From assembly GCA_950295325.1 (NCBI GenBank), contig OX485804.1:43138429-43202428 (forward strand): a stretch of 64,000 bases of DNA, in the 5' to 3' direction. Of the stretch, positions 35,586 to 46,590 are shown piece by piece. Positions within the stretch are counted from its first letter, which is position 1. Each line of letters opens with the position of its first letter. A program made the translations under genes and the position numbers. Origin of the DNA: Polytrichum commune (Eukaryota > Streptophyta > Polytrichopsida > Polytrichales > Polytrichaceae). The notes beneath the pieces were generated by a model. It saw nothing but the letters and a program-made list of their open reading frames with translations. It made no database searches and was not told the origin of the DNA.

Positions 35586-36084
35586 ATGCCCCGATCACAC
35601 CAAACTTAAAGTTCATTTTCAGTAGATGAATAAGTCTCAAATAGTGATTTTCATGGTGGGCCATCGCCGTCCATGATGTATGACGGCGTCGGAGATGGCC
35701 ACCATCTATAATATGACATCCACGTTTGGATGTGCGTCGGACGTGTGGGTTCCACCACCCAAAACGGTAACCCCTCCAAGATTAGCCTCTGCCGGTCACT
35801 CTATTCCGGTTGCTACACATTGAGAAGTTCCTCATAAGACACTTCCTCATTGTGTTGTGGATCTCTCTACATCGAACACAATTCCGGGTTAGTTTCTTCA
35901 ACTCTTGAGCTTCATGTTTATGCAACTCTTGTTTGTTTTTGTTGGTGATTTTGCTTGTCAAAGATTGTAACCTTGTTTGTTAGAAGTTGTGAATATGTGA
36001 GACAACTTGCTTGTAAGAATCAGTTTAACAACAGTTTAAATCACTAATCATGGAGATTTTTAGGTATAACCAGTTGAGATCTTA

Positions 36085-36366
36085 GTGTTTGCAAGTCGGC
36101 CCGGTTACATGTTGGCAACCCTCGCTTTCCCTGTATGGATCTATGGTTTATTTCTTGAACGCTATGCTGAACATTTCACCGAGTTTCGCAAAGCAGCTGG
36201 CAGAGTACTAGCATATGTGAACAGAGACCCTTCAACATGGCTTCTATCAGGGATTGCTACGCAATGCAGAATTAAACGCTTAAGGTATAACTCAGTTCAG
36301 TTACTTAAACCTACTTTTACAAGTCCTTGTACAACTTCAAGCGCAACTTCTTCCTCTGTGTCTTGA
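36085..36366 (+). CDS. Unidentified ORF inside the Harbinger-like block
   Basis: 93 codons, starting at a non-ATG codon in the open frame (an ATG lies at 36106). Composition looks coding, for example FLERYAEHFTEFRKAAGRVL followed by AYVNRDPSTWLLSGIATQCR. I do not recognise a family. It might be a captured host exon or part of the element's first gene. No splice structure could be fixed. Confidence 0.25.
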   Translation: MFASRPGYMLATLAFPVWIYGLFLERYAEHFTEFRKAAGRVLAYVNRDPSTWLLSGIATQCRIKRLRYNSVQLLKPTFTSPCTTSSATSSSVS

Positions 36367-37183
36367 AACACTTAGTACCTGTGAAGCATATTTAGCCACT
36401 CCTGATTCTGGGATCTGCACAAGTAAAGCCATGAAACTTAGATGCAAACAACAGATTATAACATCTACAGTTACTTTGAATAGTTTGACATAGCAAAAAT
36501 TAGTATGTAAAGAGAGCTAGAAATAAGAGGCCCATGAATCAGTGACCAGGGAGATTTTTATGTATGATCAGTTGAGATTTGTAGGTGTAATCAGTTAAAG
36601 TTCGAGTTTGCTTGTAAGAGGTTATTGCTTGTAGGCATCATAGGTTTGGGGATTCACCAACCAGCCTCTCTTGCAGATGTTGGAGTACTCCAGATCCCAC
36701 ATTTTTGACCCTGTATTGAGAGTTTCCAGTGGAAAACATGTTATGGACTTTAGGAGTTCCACAGTGTGTCGTATTTAGTCCGGACCTTCAAGTGATGCCA
36801 TGAGGACATGATCCACACAAGTATTGGCTAGGATATGAACCATTGACAGTAGACAGCTAAGGCACTTATATTGGAGCACCTGGTCCGAGCTGTGATAAAC
36901 AGCCTGCTGACGTGTTTAATGAATAATGTGTAACCAATTTTTGTTTCAAGGTTCTGATTCGAATCATCTTACATGAATTTGTGTTGATGGCAAACGACTG
37001 TGTATCGATGCTTACTCTAATTGGAGGGCATTTGCAGGACCCAGGCTGTAGTGCAATAAGACTCTTTGGGAGATGTCATTTGAGCTCTGCACTCTAGCTC
37101 AACATGTGTCATTTAGACAACCCAATCTTGTAGCTGTCTTTATTTGATATGCGTTCCCATGTTAGACATCATGAGAGTTCTAG

Positions 37184-37462
37184 GTGTTCACCAACTGTTC
37201 TTCCTCGCAGGCTACTACACCGAAATGTTCCGGTCTACTAGGATCGCAAGATCGAGGTGAAGTGCCTTACACGAGCACAAATATCGATTTGGATCAATAT
37301 GAGACATTTGATTTGAACAAAGATATTCCTGTAAGTCGAGTGCACATAACTCCAACAAATCCCAAAGCAGAGGGTATGGATACCACACCTTCAGAGATAA
37401 CTGCAGAATCTTTACGGCAACGACACGGGGAGGTGACTATCGGAATTTTAGAAACCACGTAA
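37184..37462 (+). CDS. Unidentified ORF inside the Harbinger-like block
   Basis: 92 codons in a frame preceded by TTCCTCGCAG, a fair splice acceptor near 37210, and ending next to ACGTAAG, a fair donor. It is rich in Thr, Asp, Ser and Pro (IDLDQYETFDLNKDIPVSRV). It could be an exon of an element gene upstream of the coiled-coil ORF. No family recognised. Confidence 0.25.
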   Translation: MFTNCSSSQATTPKCSGLLGSQDRGEVPYTSTNIDLDQYETFDLNKDIPVSRVHITPTNPKAEGMDTTPSEITAESLRQRHGEVTIGILETT

Positions 37463-38745
37463 GATAAAAAAAATAGGATCAATTTAATTCGTTGAGGGGA
37501 AAATTTATACATTCATTAGATCTACCATAGCTTTGGAAATATGTCCCCTACATGTTTATATGTAAAATAAGGAGGTGAGTAATTCCTCCATTTTAGTAAT
37601 GAGTAGAAAAAAAAATAGGATTATAAATATTGGATCCCCCCAAATGTGTGTAGTAGAAGTAATAGAATAATTATGGGTTTGACTACTTGGATGAAGAATT
37701 GTGTAAATTTTGTTCAAATTTGAATGAAACATATTAGTTTGGAGGGAAACGTTGTAGATTTTTTTTGGGGAAGGAATGTTGTGACTTCTCAACGGCCCTT
37801 GGGTTTGCTTAGGGTTTGGACAAGCATAGTGGTGTGAAGGCGGTGAAGCGTTTGGGTAGGAGGTCTTGCATTAGTGAAGCGTGGAATAAAGGCGGTAGGT
37901 AAGACACATTTTTTGGAACTTTCTTCGTTGCTCCATAGCAGTCACAGCATTTACACATGGTGTTTCACAAGCACCAAAGATTCGGCTTGCTCCGCTCTCG
38001 TGAGGTATGTCCGCCTCATACCAACAATTAGTTTTAGTTCTTTGTCATCATTGGTATTAAACATCTCCTAAATTTTTGTCTTATCATGACATTGTAGAAG
38101 ATATTGATATGTACTTTGACATGTATTCGAGGGTGCATAGTTATATCCTAACCCTTTATATTGTAAATATTTGGTACAAGGTTGAATGTGTTTGTGAACA
38201 CAATTAAAGTAAATGTTTTCAATTTGTGCATTTAGTTTTTTCAATTGAATGCAATCTTTTGTTTTGGAGTGGATAATTATGCAAAATTTTCATGTCTTAT
38301 GCCAATCGATTATATTTCTTATTTTGTTCTATCCGTGTTTACAACTTGTCTATGTTAGCTTGTACATTTTGTCATCTCCATGTTCATTGGTAATCTTTTA
38401 ACTAAATTCCAAGTGTTATTGATTGTATTTTGAATAGCACTTTGAATGCTTTAGCATTGGTATAACTAATTGAAACCGATAAAATGACAAGATGGATAGT
38501 ATGGAACGTTTGTTGCTCACATAGTCGATTTTGCAATGCTATAATATTCTGTTTATTATTTAGTATCTGTACAATTTATAAAAAAAATATGATGCTAAAA
38601 ATTGGTCTCTCCAAAAATTACAAATAAACATAGGGTGCTTAAAAATATGTCAAAGCAACTTTATATCTACAAATAGGGAGGATAAAAATACCGAGAGGTG
38701 CATAAATACCCCATTATCGCACGTGGTTACAAAATGTAAGAGGGT

Positions 38746-39093
38746 GTGATCCCCCCATGGCAACGAGCTTGCAATTTACCCAATGTGGAGAGTAAATTGA
38801 ATTCTAAACGTAATGACACTCCTAGCAAACATATTGCAGATTTCTTGAATAGATTTGTCGATGTCTATAAGTCATTAGAAGAAGCAAAAATGTCAATAGC
38901 CGCAAAGCACTTAGCATTGGCTGCCCAAATGCATTCGGACAATCAAGCATTTCAACTACGATTACATGAGTTACATGCAAAAGCCAAAGAACAAGCTGAG
39001 AACCTAAAAATGCAGTTGTTCCAAATGAAAATGGAAGTTGGTAGTTCTTCTAAGCGCAAACGACAACAAGAAGATGATATTTTTGATGTTTGA
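38746..39093 (+). CDS. Coiled-coil ORF, likely element accessory gene
   Basis: 115 residues (the listed first codon is not ATG in the strict sense; an exon start is also possible). A helical, heptad-rich segment (SLEEAKMSIAAKHLALAAQM, then RLHELHAKAKEQAENLKMQL) is followed by a basic patch SSKRKRQQE. PIF/Harbinger elements carry a second gene with a Myb/SANT-like DNA-binding domain and a helical C-terminus; this could be that C-terminus, but no Myb domain was seen upstream. Confidence 0.4.
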   Translation: MIPPWQRACNLPNVESKLNSKRNDTPSKHIADFLNRFVDVYKSLEEAKMSIAAKHLALAAQMHSDNQAFQLRLHELHAKAKEQAENLKMQLFQMKMEVGSSSKRKRQQEDDIFDV

Positions 39094-40352
39094 ATTAGGG
39101 TAGTAGATTATATATTTTGTTGAAGATTACATTTATATTATATATTATATGTTATATGTTATGTTATGTTATATATATAACATAGATTGATTGATGTTGT
39201 GAACATATTGATTGATGGTATAAACTTTGTGCATGTAATATATGTATTTATAAATAAAGATGTATTTAAATAAATGATTGGACTATGTATTCAAACATCA
39301 ACAAAGATTGTACACTCAACAACAAATATAATTAGGAGGACCTAAGTATCCAATTAAAAATTTAATAAACATGCACTTTTTATAGTCACAACTAAATCAA
39401 AGGAGGTCCAATTTCTATTCCGGTTGATACATGTGTCACAGTAGATTTGCTAATGAAACACAACCTTTGTTAAGTAATGTACCCAATAGAAATTGGTGAT
39501 TACGAGAAAAAAATAAAATAGCATCCAAATATAGTCTAACCTCGATAATGTCACCTTGTTTATAGAACACCTTGATATTGTCACCCAATACTGCAAAACC
39601 AATTTGTCTATTGTAAAACTCCCTCGTAATTATCCCTATCACCTTGATAATGTTACTATTTTTTTCCAAAATTTATGGTATAAGTGTGATAATAACAAGT
39701 AATATGGATGAAAAAATACCGGATGGACAAATAAATCTATGGATGACGTCTATATCTCCGCCCGCATTTCGGCAAATCAATGTGACATTAGGAGCTTTTG
39801 TGTATCTAGTGAGAGGTCTTTACCATATCTTAATGACACATTATGATGTGCTATCTGTGTTATTCAAGCTTTTGAATTTGATATTATATTTAAAAAGATT
39901 GAATTCTCATCTTTGTTATTTTCTTTTGAACATGATCATTTTTATTTTTATTTTCTACCTATTTCTTTGATAATATCACATTATGCATAAATCTTCCAAA
40001 TGTGATATTATCGATTATGTCACACCTTGTTTATATCACATTTTTTGGTGAAACGGATGGTGTGACATTATCAAAGTCAGACTGTTACATAAAATGGTCA
40101 ATATCCTAGTGATTCACATTCTATTAGTTTTATGTTATTGGTTCATTTTTTTGGGTGATTACAATCTCACCCCTTAAGAGAACTTTCAATGCACCCACAA
40201 TTATTGCATATAAATATAAATAAGTTATCATAAAAAAATAAAAAAATAAAAAAATATAATTGACATATGTACATTTGTATTAAATAAAATATGTAAATTT
40301 CAAAATACATGACGTAATATAGTGGAATGAACCACATAATATGTCTAGTCAT

Positions 40353-41583
40353 TTAAAATGGAATGTAACCATTTCTCATAGATAGCATGTCAATGGCAAT
40401 TGCGGCAAGTCTAGATGCTCTCTCAGTAGTTGGTCTCCTTGGAACCCTCAAATCATTAAGGTTCGGGTGGGAATCCACTACTTGTCCACTTGCAAGTTGT
40501 TTATTATTCATCCTGCAGAAATTGTGTAAAACACAACACGCAATAATGATTTGGCGTGCATATGGGACAGTAAAATTAAGACACTTGAGAACTCTCCAAT
40601 TATTCTTGAGATGGGCAAAAGTATTTTTGATTTTAATCCTCCCTGATCTAAATGCCCTATCAAAAACATCTTTATACATATCACCATTGTCTCGATCAGA
40701 ATATGCTTTCATAATGTGGATCATCAAAGGATAGGCAGAATCATCCACAATGTAAGGTCGAACTAATTGAAAGCCTAGTTGAATGCTTGGTTCTTGCAAA
40801 ATAATTTTCTCCAAAAAAATCCTTGCACAAAAATGAATCCCGAAAGTGAGTTGCATCGTGAGTTCATGTAGGTGCCCTTACACACACATCCCAAAACAAA
40901 AGATTAGCATCACAAACACCTTGCAATAATACTAAATGACGATCATGCCGGTTCCAATAATCAGCAGGAATTAAGCTTATAGGAGGTTTCTTAGCCAATC
41001 TAATGTGAGTGTCATCAATGGCCCCACACATATTTTCTAACCCAGTTAAATTTTTAAAGTGTGCTATGATCGATATCAATTTTTTACCTTCAGAAATACT
41101 AATGAAATGGGAATATAACTTTTGTGGATTAGCCAAAACCTCTGTAACAATAAAAATATATTTCCAAACCGTACTTTGTCCAATACAATAATTGTTGGCA
41201 ACATGTCTATTGGAAAATCCAAATGCTAACTTATTCAATATCATAGCTATAACACGATCAACCTCAATAGCTGCTCTATAGTTGGTAGTTTGATGTTCTA
41301 CGTAAGGCCTCAAAAATTCAATTAGCTTCAAAAAAGATGTGTAGGTCATTCTATATTCTTGAATCCATAAAGCATCACGAACTTCTGAGTCAAAATTCCA
41401 AACATCTTTGTGTATAACCCTCTACATATGACTCGAACGTGGAAATTTCCACCACTCACGGTGAATTGTTCTTTGGATAACCTCACTCACATTAATCATA
41501 GTGAATAACAAAAAAATAACGGAACAACTATCTCCATCATTTTGGAACAAAGGGGACATCGTAAGAAACTCTAATGGATCCAT
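40353..41583 (-). pseudogene. HARBI1-type (PIF/Harbinger) transposase, inactive
   Basis: Reading from the ATG at 41583, the frame runs into TAG near 41420, continues through the helical N-terminal region (MTYTSFLKLIEFLRPYVEHQ) and the first catalytic Asp (GAIDDTHIRL), then hits TGA near 40865 just before THDATHFRDSFL, where the second conserved Asp would lie. A further frame change follows in an A/T run, after which YIVDDSAYPL and the C-terminal region FAHLKNNWRVLKC are readable to 40353. At the position of the catalytic Glu (usually VE(R/N)xFGxLK) there is Lys (IKIKNTFAHLK). Two stops, a frameshift and the lost Glu make it inactive. Confidence 0.88.
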
Positions 41584-41904
41584 TGTAGCATGCACTACGC
41601 TTCTAACAAGTTTGTGTCCAACCCAAATGATGAATTGAATACTTCAAGAGAGTCTTAAGTATGATGAAGAACTTGAGACAAAAGTCACGGTGTTGAAAGT
41701 CAAGGTGGGCTCCTTATAGGAGAAAGAACAATTGTTCTTAAAAGTCTATGCCAACTCGTTTGACCGGTCATGACGGTGGCCACCGGCCGCCAAAATGTTG
41801 ACCAAACTGGGATGTTGGTGTGAACAACTTGGCATCCGGCCGTCATGACATTCCCAACTACTTCACATCCGGAAGTTGACGGGAAGTTGGTGTGATCGGG
41901 GCAT

Positions 41905-43960
41905 GAGCTAGAAGTTATGGCAATTTGAGTGAGAACAACGCCCTGCTGCAGAAGTGCCCTGAGAGTGGCTCCCGGGACTGCCAAGGTTTGAATAGGTATA
42001 ACTTCCTCAATACTTGCCTGAATGGGGCAAGTGAGGAGTCCATCAGAATCTATGTGAAATGTGGATGACAATGGAGTGGTCACCTATTCGCATCAGACAT
42101 CATACAAGGAAATTATGGTGTTATGAAGCTAACTGCTGGGGGGGGGGTTCTAGTCCCAACGGCTAAGGGAAAATGTCTACTTGGCCCCAACTCTCGGTAG
42201 AGAGACAAAGGGTTTCTTGACGGTGATGTAGGGGCCCTACCAAAAGTCCTAGAGGCTTATATGGGTGAGGTGGTGTGGCCTCACCCACCCGAGGCCAAAC
42301 ATCACAGCCTCCATGGGCATTGGCCCAATGTGAGGACATAGTTGTCTAGTATGGTGTGGGTTGTTGTAGTGTTGCTCCGGCAACGCGATGATCAACATGA
42401 ATGGAAGTCCACATCTAAGAATTGGTTACTGATTAAGGAGTGAGTCCCAAAAGCAAAGTAGGAGGGTTGGTTCTCCTCCTATGAACTATAAGGTCCGGGG
42501 TAGGAGGAGCTAACCATTAGCATGGCGGAATGCGAATGATTTACGCTCATAACCTTTGCTAGAAATGAAAATTGGCAAGATTGTTAAGGGGGCTAACAAG
42601 GGTTGCGACAAAGTACCATTGGGAACACATTTACTGTAGACCAATATGGTTGATGAATCGATGAGTTGAATATTTCCAATGAAAGTTATCTGATCGGAGC
42701 TTGTATGTTCATGGGATCTCCAATCAAAGTCCAACTTCTATGATTCATAATGTGGTCGTGTAGGGAGGTCCATTTTAAGGCTCTTCCATGCTTAGAATGA
42801 AACTTATGTGTGCCTAAGTGGGAGTCGGACGATATGTAAAATAATTGCCTACCACATTCAAACAACACACACATGTGTTGTATTTGAAAAAAGATTCTAC
42901 GAAACACATGTTGCATATATGAAAGTGGTTCCAAAAAGTGTACATAAACACCAAGGTTGTGCAACTAATACCTAATCACTCATGATACACATGATCAAAA
43001 TTTGACCAATTTATGCGTGCTTGACATCCAATTAAAACCCCTAAAGTAACTAACCGCATAAGACAAGTGACCACATAACGCACACATACCTTGTGAGCCT
43101 TTTTCTCGTCCTTTTTTCGCATACGATTTCTCACCCTTATCCAGAGCAATTGCCTCTGTCTCGAAGCTTCTTTATATCCTTCCCATAGGTACACTTTCTC
43201 CTCTTTCACTTCTTTTGTCTTTTAGCCTTGTCTTCCTTCTTTCATTATTGCCAACCCTCTTAATCATGGCGGATCCAATGTTGGAGCCTAGATTCTTGTC
43301 CTGCATAAGTAATTACTAAAGTTGTGCCGATGCATGTTGATATTACAAAGTCATCCTCAATGTCAATGTACAACAACCACTTCTCAAAGTTTAACCAAAT
43401 GTATGGCCACGTCACTTGGAACCATGTGACGTATGAATGCAAGGTACTCCCAATTGCAACTAATTGCTTTGGTAAACTATCACAACAAGCGTCGTAACTA
43501 AATTAACTTCTCAAAATATAACTGAATATGCAAGGATTGATCATTGGGAATAAAATGGTATACAAATGTAAGGTACTCCCAGTTGCACTTAATGGCTTTG
43601 ATAAATCATCACCACCACCACAACAACAACATTCTTAAAATCTAACAAAATTGTATTGCAATGACTATTGAAATGGGTTATCAAAGCAATCGAACCATAT
43701 TTTGTTAGATTTTAAGAATGTTATAAAACACCACATAATAAGAGTGGATTGCTTGGAATTGTCTAATGTAGATAAATAGATAAATAGATAGATAGATACA
43801 TTGGCCTAGACTAAAGACAAGCGTGAACTAAGAGTCACTTCACCCACAGGCTACTATCATTTTTTGGTGGTGGACTTTGTGTAATGGACCATGCCATACG
43901 TTACCGTTAACTTTCCCAACCAGGGATGAGAGGAGTGGGGGGGGGGGGGTAATAGTGGGA
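41905..43960. other. Intergenic, repeats only
   Basis: No gene recognised. Contents: a 10-base G run (42138-42147); a decayed fragment with AAGACAAGTGACC near 43058 related to the GGTAAGC family; a small tandem duplication around AAGGTACTCCCA (43441 and 43570); a perfect inverted repeat (43629-43721); a GATA-type microsatellite near 43768-43800; and a 13-base G run at 43937-43949. Confidence 0.5.
43629..43721. repeat. Perfect 22-bp inverted repeat, 49-base spacer
   Basis: The left arm (43629-43650, ending AATCTAACAAAA) is exactly complementary to 43700-43721 (TTTTGTTAGATTTTAAGAAT and two more bases). It could be a tiny MITE or a hairpin-forming locus. Confidence 0.85.
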
Positions 43961-44186
43961 GGAGCACTTATAGGAAGGATTACAAGCTTGATCTCAAGTT
44001 TGTGTTTGTTGAGGATGATGGCATAGAGGGAGAGGAGGATGGTAGTGGTGTGTATGGGTTTGCATTGTTTTGATGTGTATGGGTGAAAGTTTTAAGTAAG
44101 GACAATAAGCAACTAAATTTGCCATCTGCTAACGGCGATGATAGCAATGAGTGGGTGTATTTGTCATTTGTATGTTGTGCGGTTGC

Positions 44187-44523
44187 TTATGGGGAATGGT
44201 CATGGCAATATGTGAATTTGATGTAGTGGAGTTTGATGTTGGTAGTGGATTCTCTAGGTGGGTTTGGAGGCCTTATATGATAAGAATGTCCGGCAGTAGG
44301 TAGGATGGGCAAATGCATGGGGTAGTAATGCATACGTAGGGGAGTAGCTAGTGTGGACAATGTTGTTCTTGGGGGTAATAAAGGAGGATCTACCATTAAT
44401 GAGGCAATTTCCATCGAGTCCGGTGGTGGGAGAGTAGGTGTTGTTAGATTTGTTCAAGACCCTTATTATGTCTATCCATGTGCAAGCCCTTGAGGACAAG
44501 GTGGGTGCAATTTGCAAGAACAT
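44187..44523 (-). mobile_element. LINE 3' fragment, decayed
   Basis: Two overlapping frames together carry KLHYIKFTYCHDHSP, matching the FIALTYCHDSIPNH of the fragment at 20567-21220, with a preceding Cys/His and Pro-rich stretch out of frame. The G/T-rich plus strand extends to about 43960 and 44640, so the fragment may be larger than the readable frames. Confidence 0.5.
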
Positions 44524-44996
44524 AGGGCCATCTGTTGGGGCGCGCCTCCAAAGGGGGGGGGGGCATAGTGAGTTGAATGGGGAGTGGAATTTTTGGGCTA
44601 GAGGTGTTTGCGGACATTTAGGGGTTTGAGAGGTTGCGGTCTAGTGAGGTGTTGATGGTCCATTTATGAAGTATTGGATGCCGGGGGGTGATTTCTTGGG
44701 TGAGTCGTTGTTTGTAGAGGAGGGGAAATTATGTATCAAGGTTTCGGATGGGGCCTTTCTAGAAGTTTTGACTATTCATTTAAGAATTCAACACACATAT
44801 ACTTTCAAGAATCAAAAGTATATAAAGGAAAGTCTCATTTTCAACGCAATTTTTGATGATAATTCATCATAGATTTGCTAAAGCAACACAAAGTTCATGC
44901 CATAATTGTAATACTAACCAAAAAAGTTGGAGAACATGAAACCGAACCGAAATAACACCCACATACATACTTTAGTTTGAAAGCAGCCAAAATTTA

Positions 44997-45026
44997 TACA
45001 TACATACATACATACATACATACATA
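44997..45026. repeat. (TACA)n microsatellite
   Basis: About seven consecutive tetranucleotide units. It forces the Cys/Met/Tyr/Val-rich end of an open frame on the minus strand (44972-45421), which I therefore do not call a gene. Confidence 0.9.
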
Positions 45027-45294
45027 AACACACATAGATAGACTAGGCATCTTTTGGCCTTTTCCTGTGGTTCACAAAAGCTTGAACGCGAGCGGACGCA
45101 AGCTAGGAAGAAACAGCTAGGATTTGACAGAGACGCCCGTATCATGGAGTGCCACCTGGCACAGCACCTGCCACGAGTGTGCCCATATTCGTTTGGGACT
45201 GTTTCTGAAGGAGAGCTCCTGCAGGACCGGAGGAGGAAGTCGTAGCACCGGGACAGACCACCGCAGGGCATGGCGGCATAATGGCCTCGTCGAG

Positions 45295-46590
45295 GTCGTT
45301 TGCCTCCTAATTCAGCTTCAATTACAAGTAAAAGAAATCTTGTATTGATTACTAGATTGACGAAGTCGCTCACCTTCAACTTCTTGTGCAGTGGATTTTG
45401 AATTTTCACGGCCTCGAACATTATGGAGAATCAAAAGTCAAAACACCTGTGCTGATTATTGCATTGATGTACTCGCTCATTTCTGGCTTCTTCTGTGGAA
45501 GATTTCGAGTTCAATGCTTTGTAATTTTGGAGAATTAGAAGTCAAAACTGTTTTTCTGCTTACCAGATTGATGTAGTGGCTGATTTCTAGCTTCTTGCGT
45601 TGGAGATTTCGAAATTCACGCTTAAGAACATTCTGGAGGTACTGTTTGGTTTTGCTTCGTAATCCAGCCCCAATCGGACAAGAAAAGAAAATTTCTCTGC
45701 TGCTTAGTAGATTGATGTAGCTCATTTCTGGCTTCTTGCGTGGGAGGCTTCGAAATTCTATGGCTTAGAACATTCTAGAGGCAGTTGTTTTCGTATTGTT
45801 TCGTAATTCAGCCGCGATCGGACGACGGAACAGTTCTTCTGCTGATTACTAGATTGATGTAGTGGCTTGTTTCTGGCTTCTTGCGTGGGAGACTTCGAAA
45901 TTTCACGGCTAAAACCAATCTGGAGGTAGTGTTTTGGTTATGCTTCGTAATTTAGCCCCAATCGGACGACGGATTTTTTTTCTTCCTGCTGCTTGTTGAG
46001 AGATGTAGCTCGTTACTGGCTTCTTGGGTTGTAGGTTTCGAATTTTCACAAACAAGAACATATTGAAGGTAGTGATTTGGTTCTGCTTCGTAATCCGGCC
46101 CCTATCGGACGACGAAAATTTTCTCTGCTGCTTAGTAGATCGATGTAGCTTATTTCTGGCTTCTTGCGTTGGAGATTTCGATTATTCACGAATTTGAACA
46201 TTCTGGAGGCAGTTGTTTTGGTTGTGCTTCGCAATCTACAACAAAGGAGTCCTCTCTCCTGCTTAGTAGATTGATGTAGCTTATTTTTGGCGTGTTGCGT
46301 AAGTTTTTGAATTTTCATGGCTTGGAACATTCTGGAGGCTGTGTTTTGGTTGTGCTTTGTAAACCAGCCGCAATCGGCCGAAAAAGTGCTCTTCCAATGG
46401 TTGGTTTTTTACTAGCGCATTGTTGATTCCTCGCGTGGTGAATTTCGAATCTGCACGGCGTAGAACGGCTGCGACAAAGTGTTTTAGCTTTGCTTCGTCA
46501 AACGAAAGATAGAGGATTATTTTCGTAGCGGAATTCTCACTTTGCCCGGCGTGGAATGGTCGGGATATGGAGTTTTGTGTCGGCTTCTTA
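45295..46590. repeat. Tandem array of ~10 diverged 120-145-bp units
   Basis: About ten direct copies with a shared order of blocks: CTGCT(T/G)A-TTAGTAGATTGATGTAG, TTTCTGGCTTCTTGCGT, a GAGATTTCGAAATTCACGG block, AACATTCTGGAGG, then GGTTTTGCTTCGTAATCCAG and CCAATCGGACGACGGAA. Units start near 45340, 45465, 45570, 45700, 45845, 45990, 46130, 46270, 46400 and 46510 and are more diverged at both edges. Frames on the minus strand (e.g. 45477-45725 and 46046-46330) repeat the same peptide because of the array and are not judged genes. The array ends about 1.7 kb upstream of the mitochondrial carrier gene. Confidence 0.85.

Larger units (their letters stand above)
35586..41904. mobile_element. Candidate PIF/Harbinger element with 18-bp TIRs
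   Basis: ATGCCCCGATCACACCAA at 35586-35603 is repeated in perfect inversion at 41887-41904. Inside these, the two ends share a looser similarity over roughly 300-400 bases (for example GGCCACC, then CTTGTTnGTTAGAAG close to each inner edge). The interior holds a coiled-coil ORF (38746-39093, +) and a HARBI1-type transposase (40353-41583, -), a layout like PIF/Harbinger elements, which carry two genes. No TWA target duplication is visible, and the left half contains unidentified sequence, so two unrelated inverted LTR-like repeats remain an alternative. Confidence 0.5.

Noticed and set aside
35586-41904. LTR retrotransposon with inverted LTRs
   Set aside because: LTRs should be direct repeats and no gag-pol frames are present; kept only as an alternative for the end sequences.
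44972-45421. 149-codon frame on the minus strand
   Set aside because: Its end is encoded by a (TACA)n microsatellite and its start overlaps the tandem array.
45295-46590. Array of C/D snoRNA genes
   Set aside because: ATTGATGTAG resembles a C box only loosely and a CTGA-type D box is not kept in most units.
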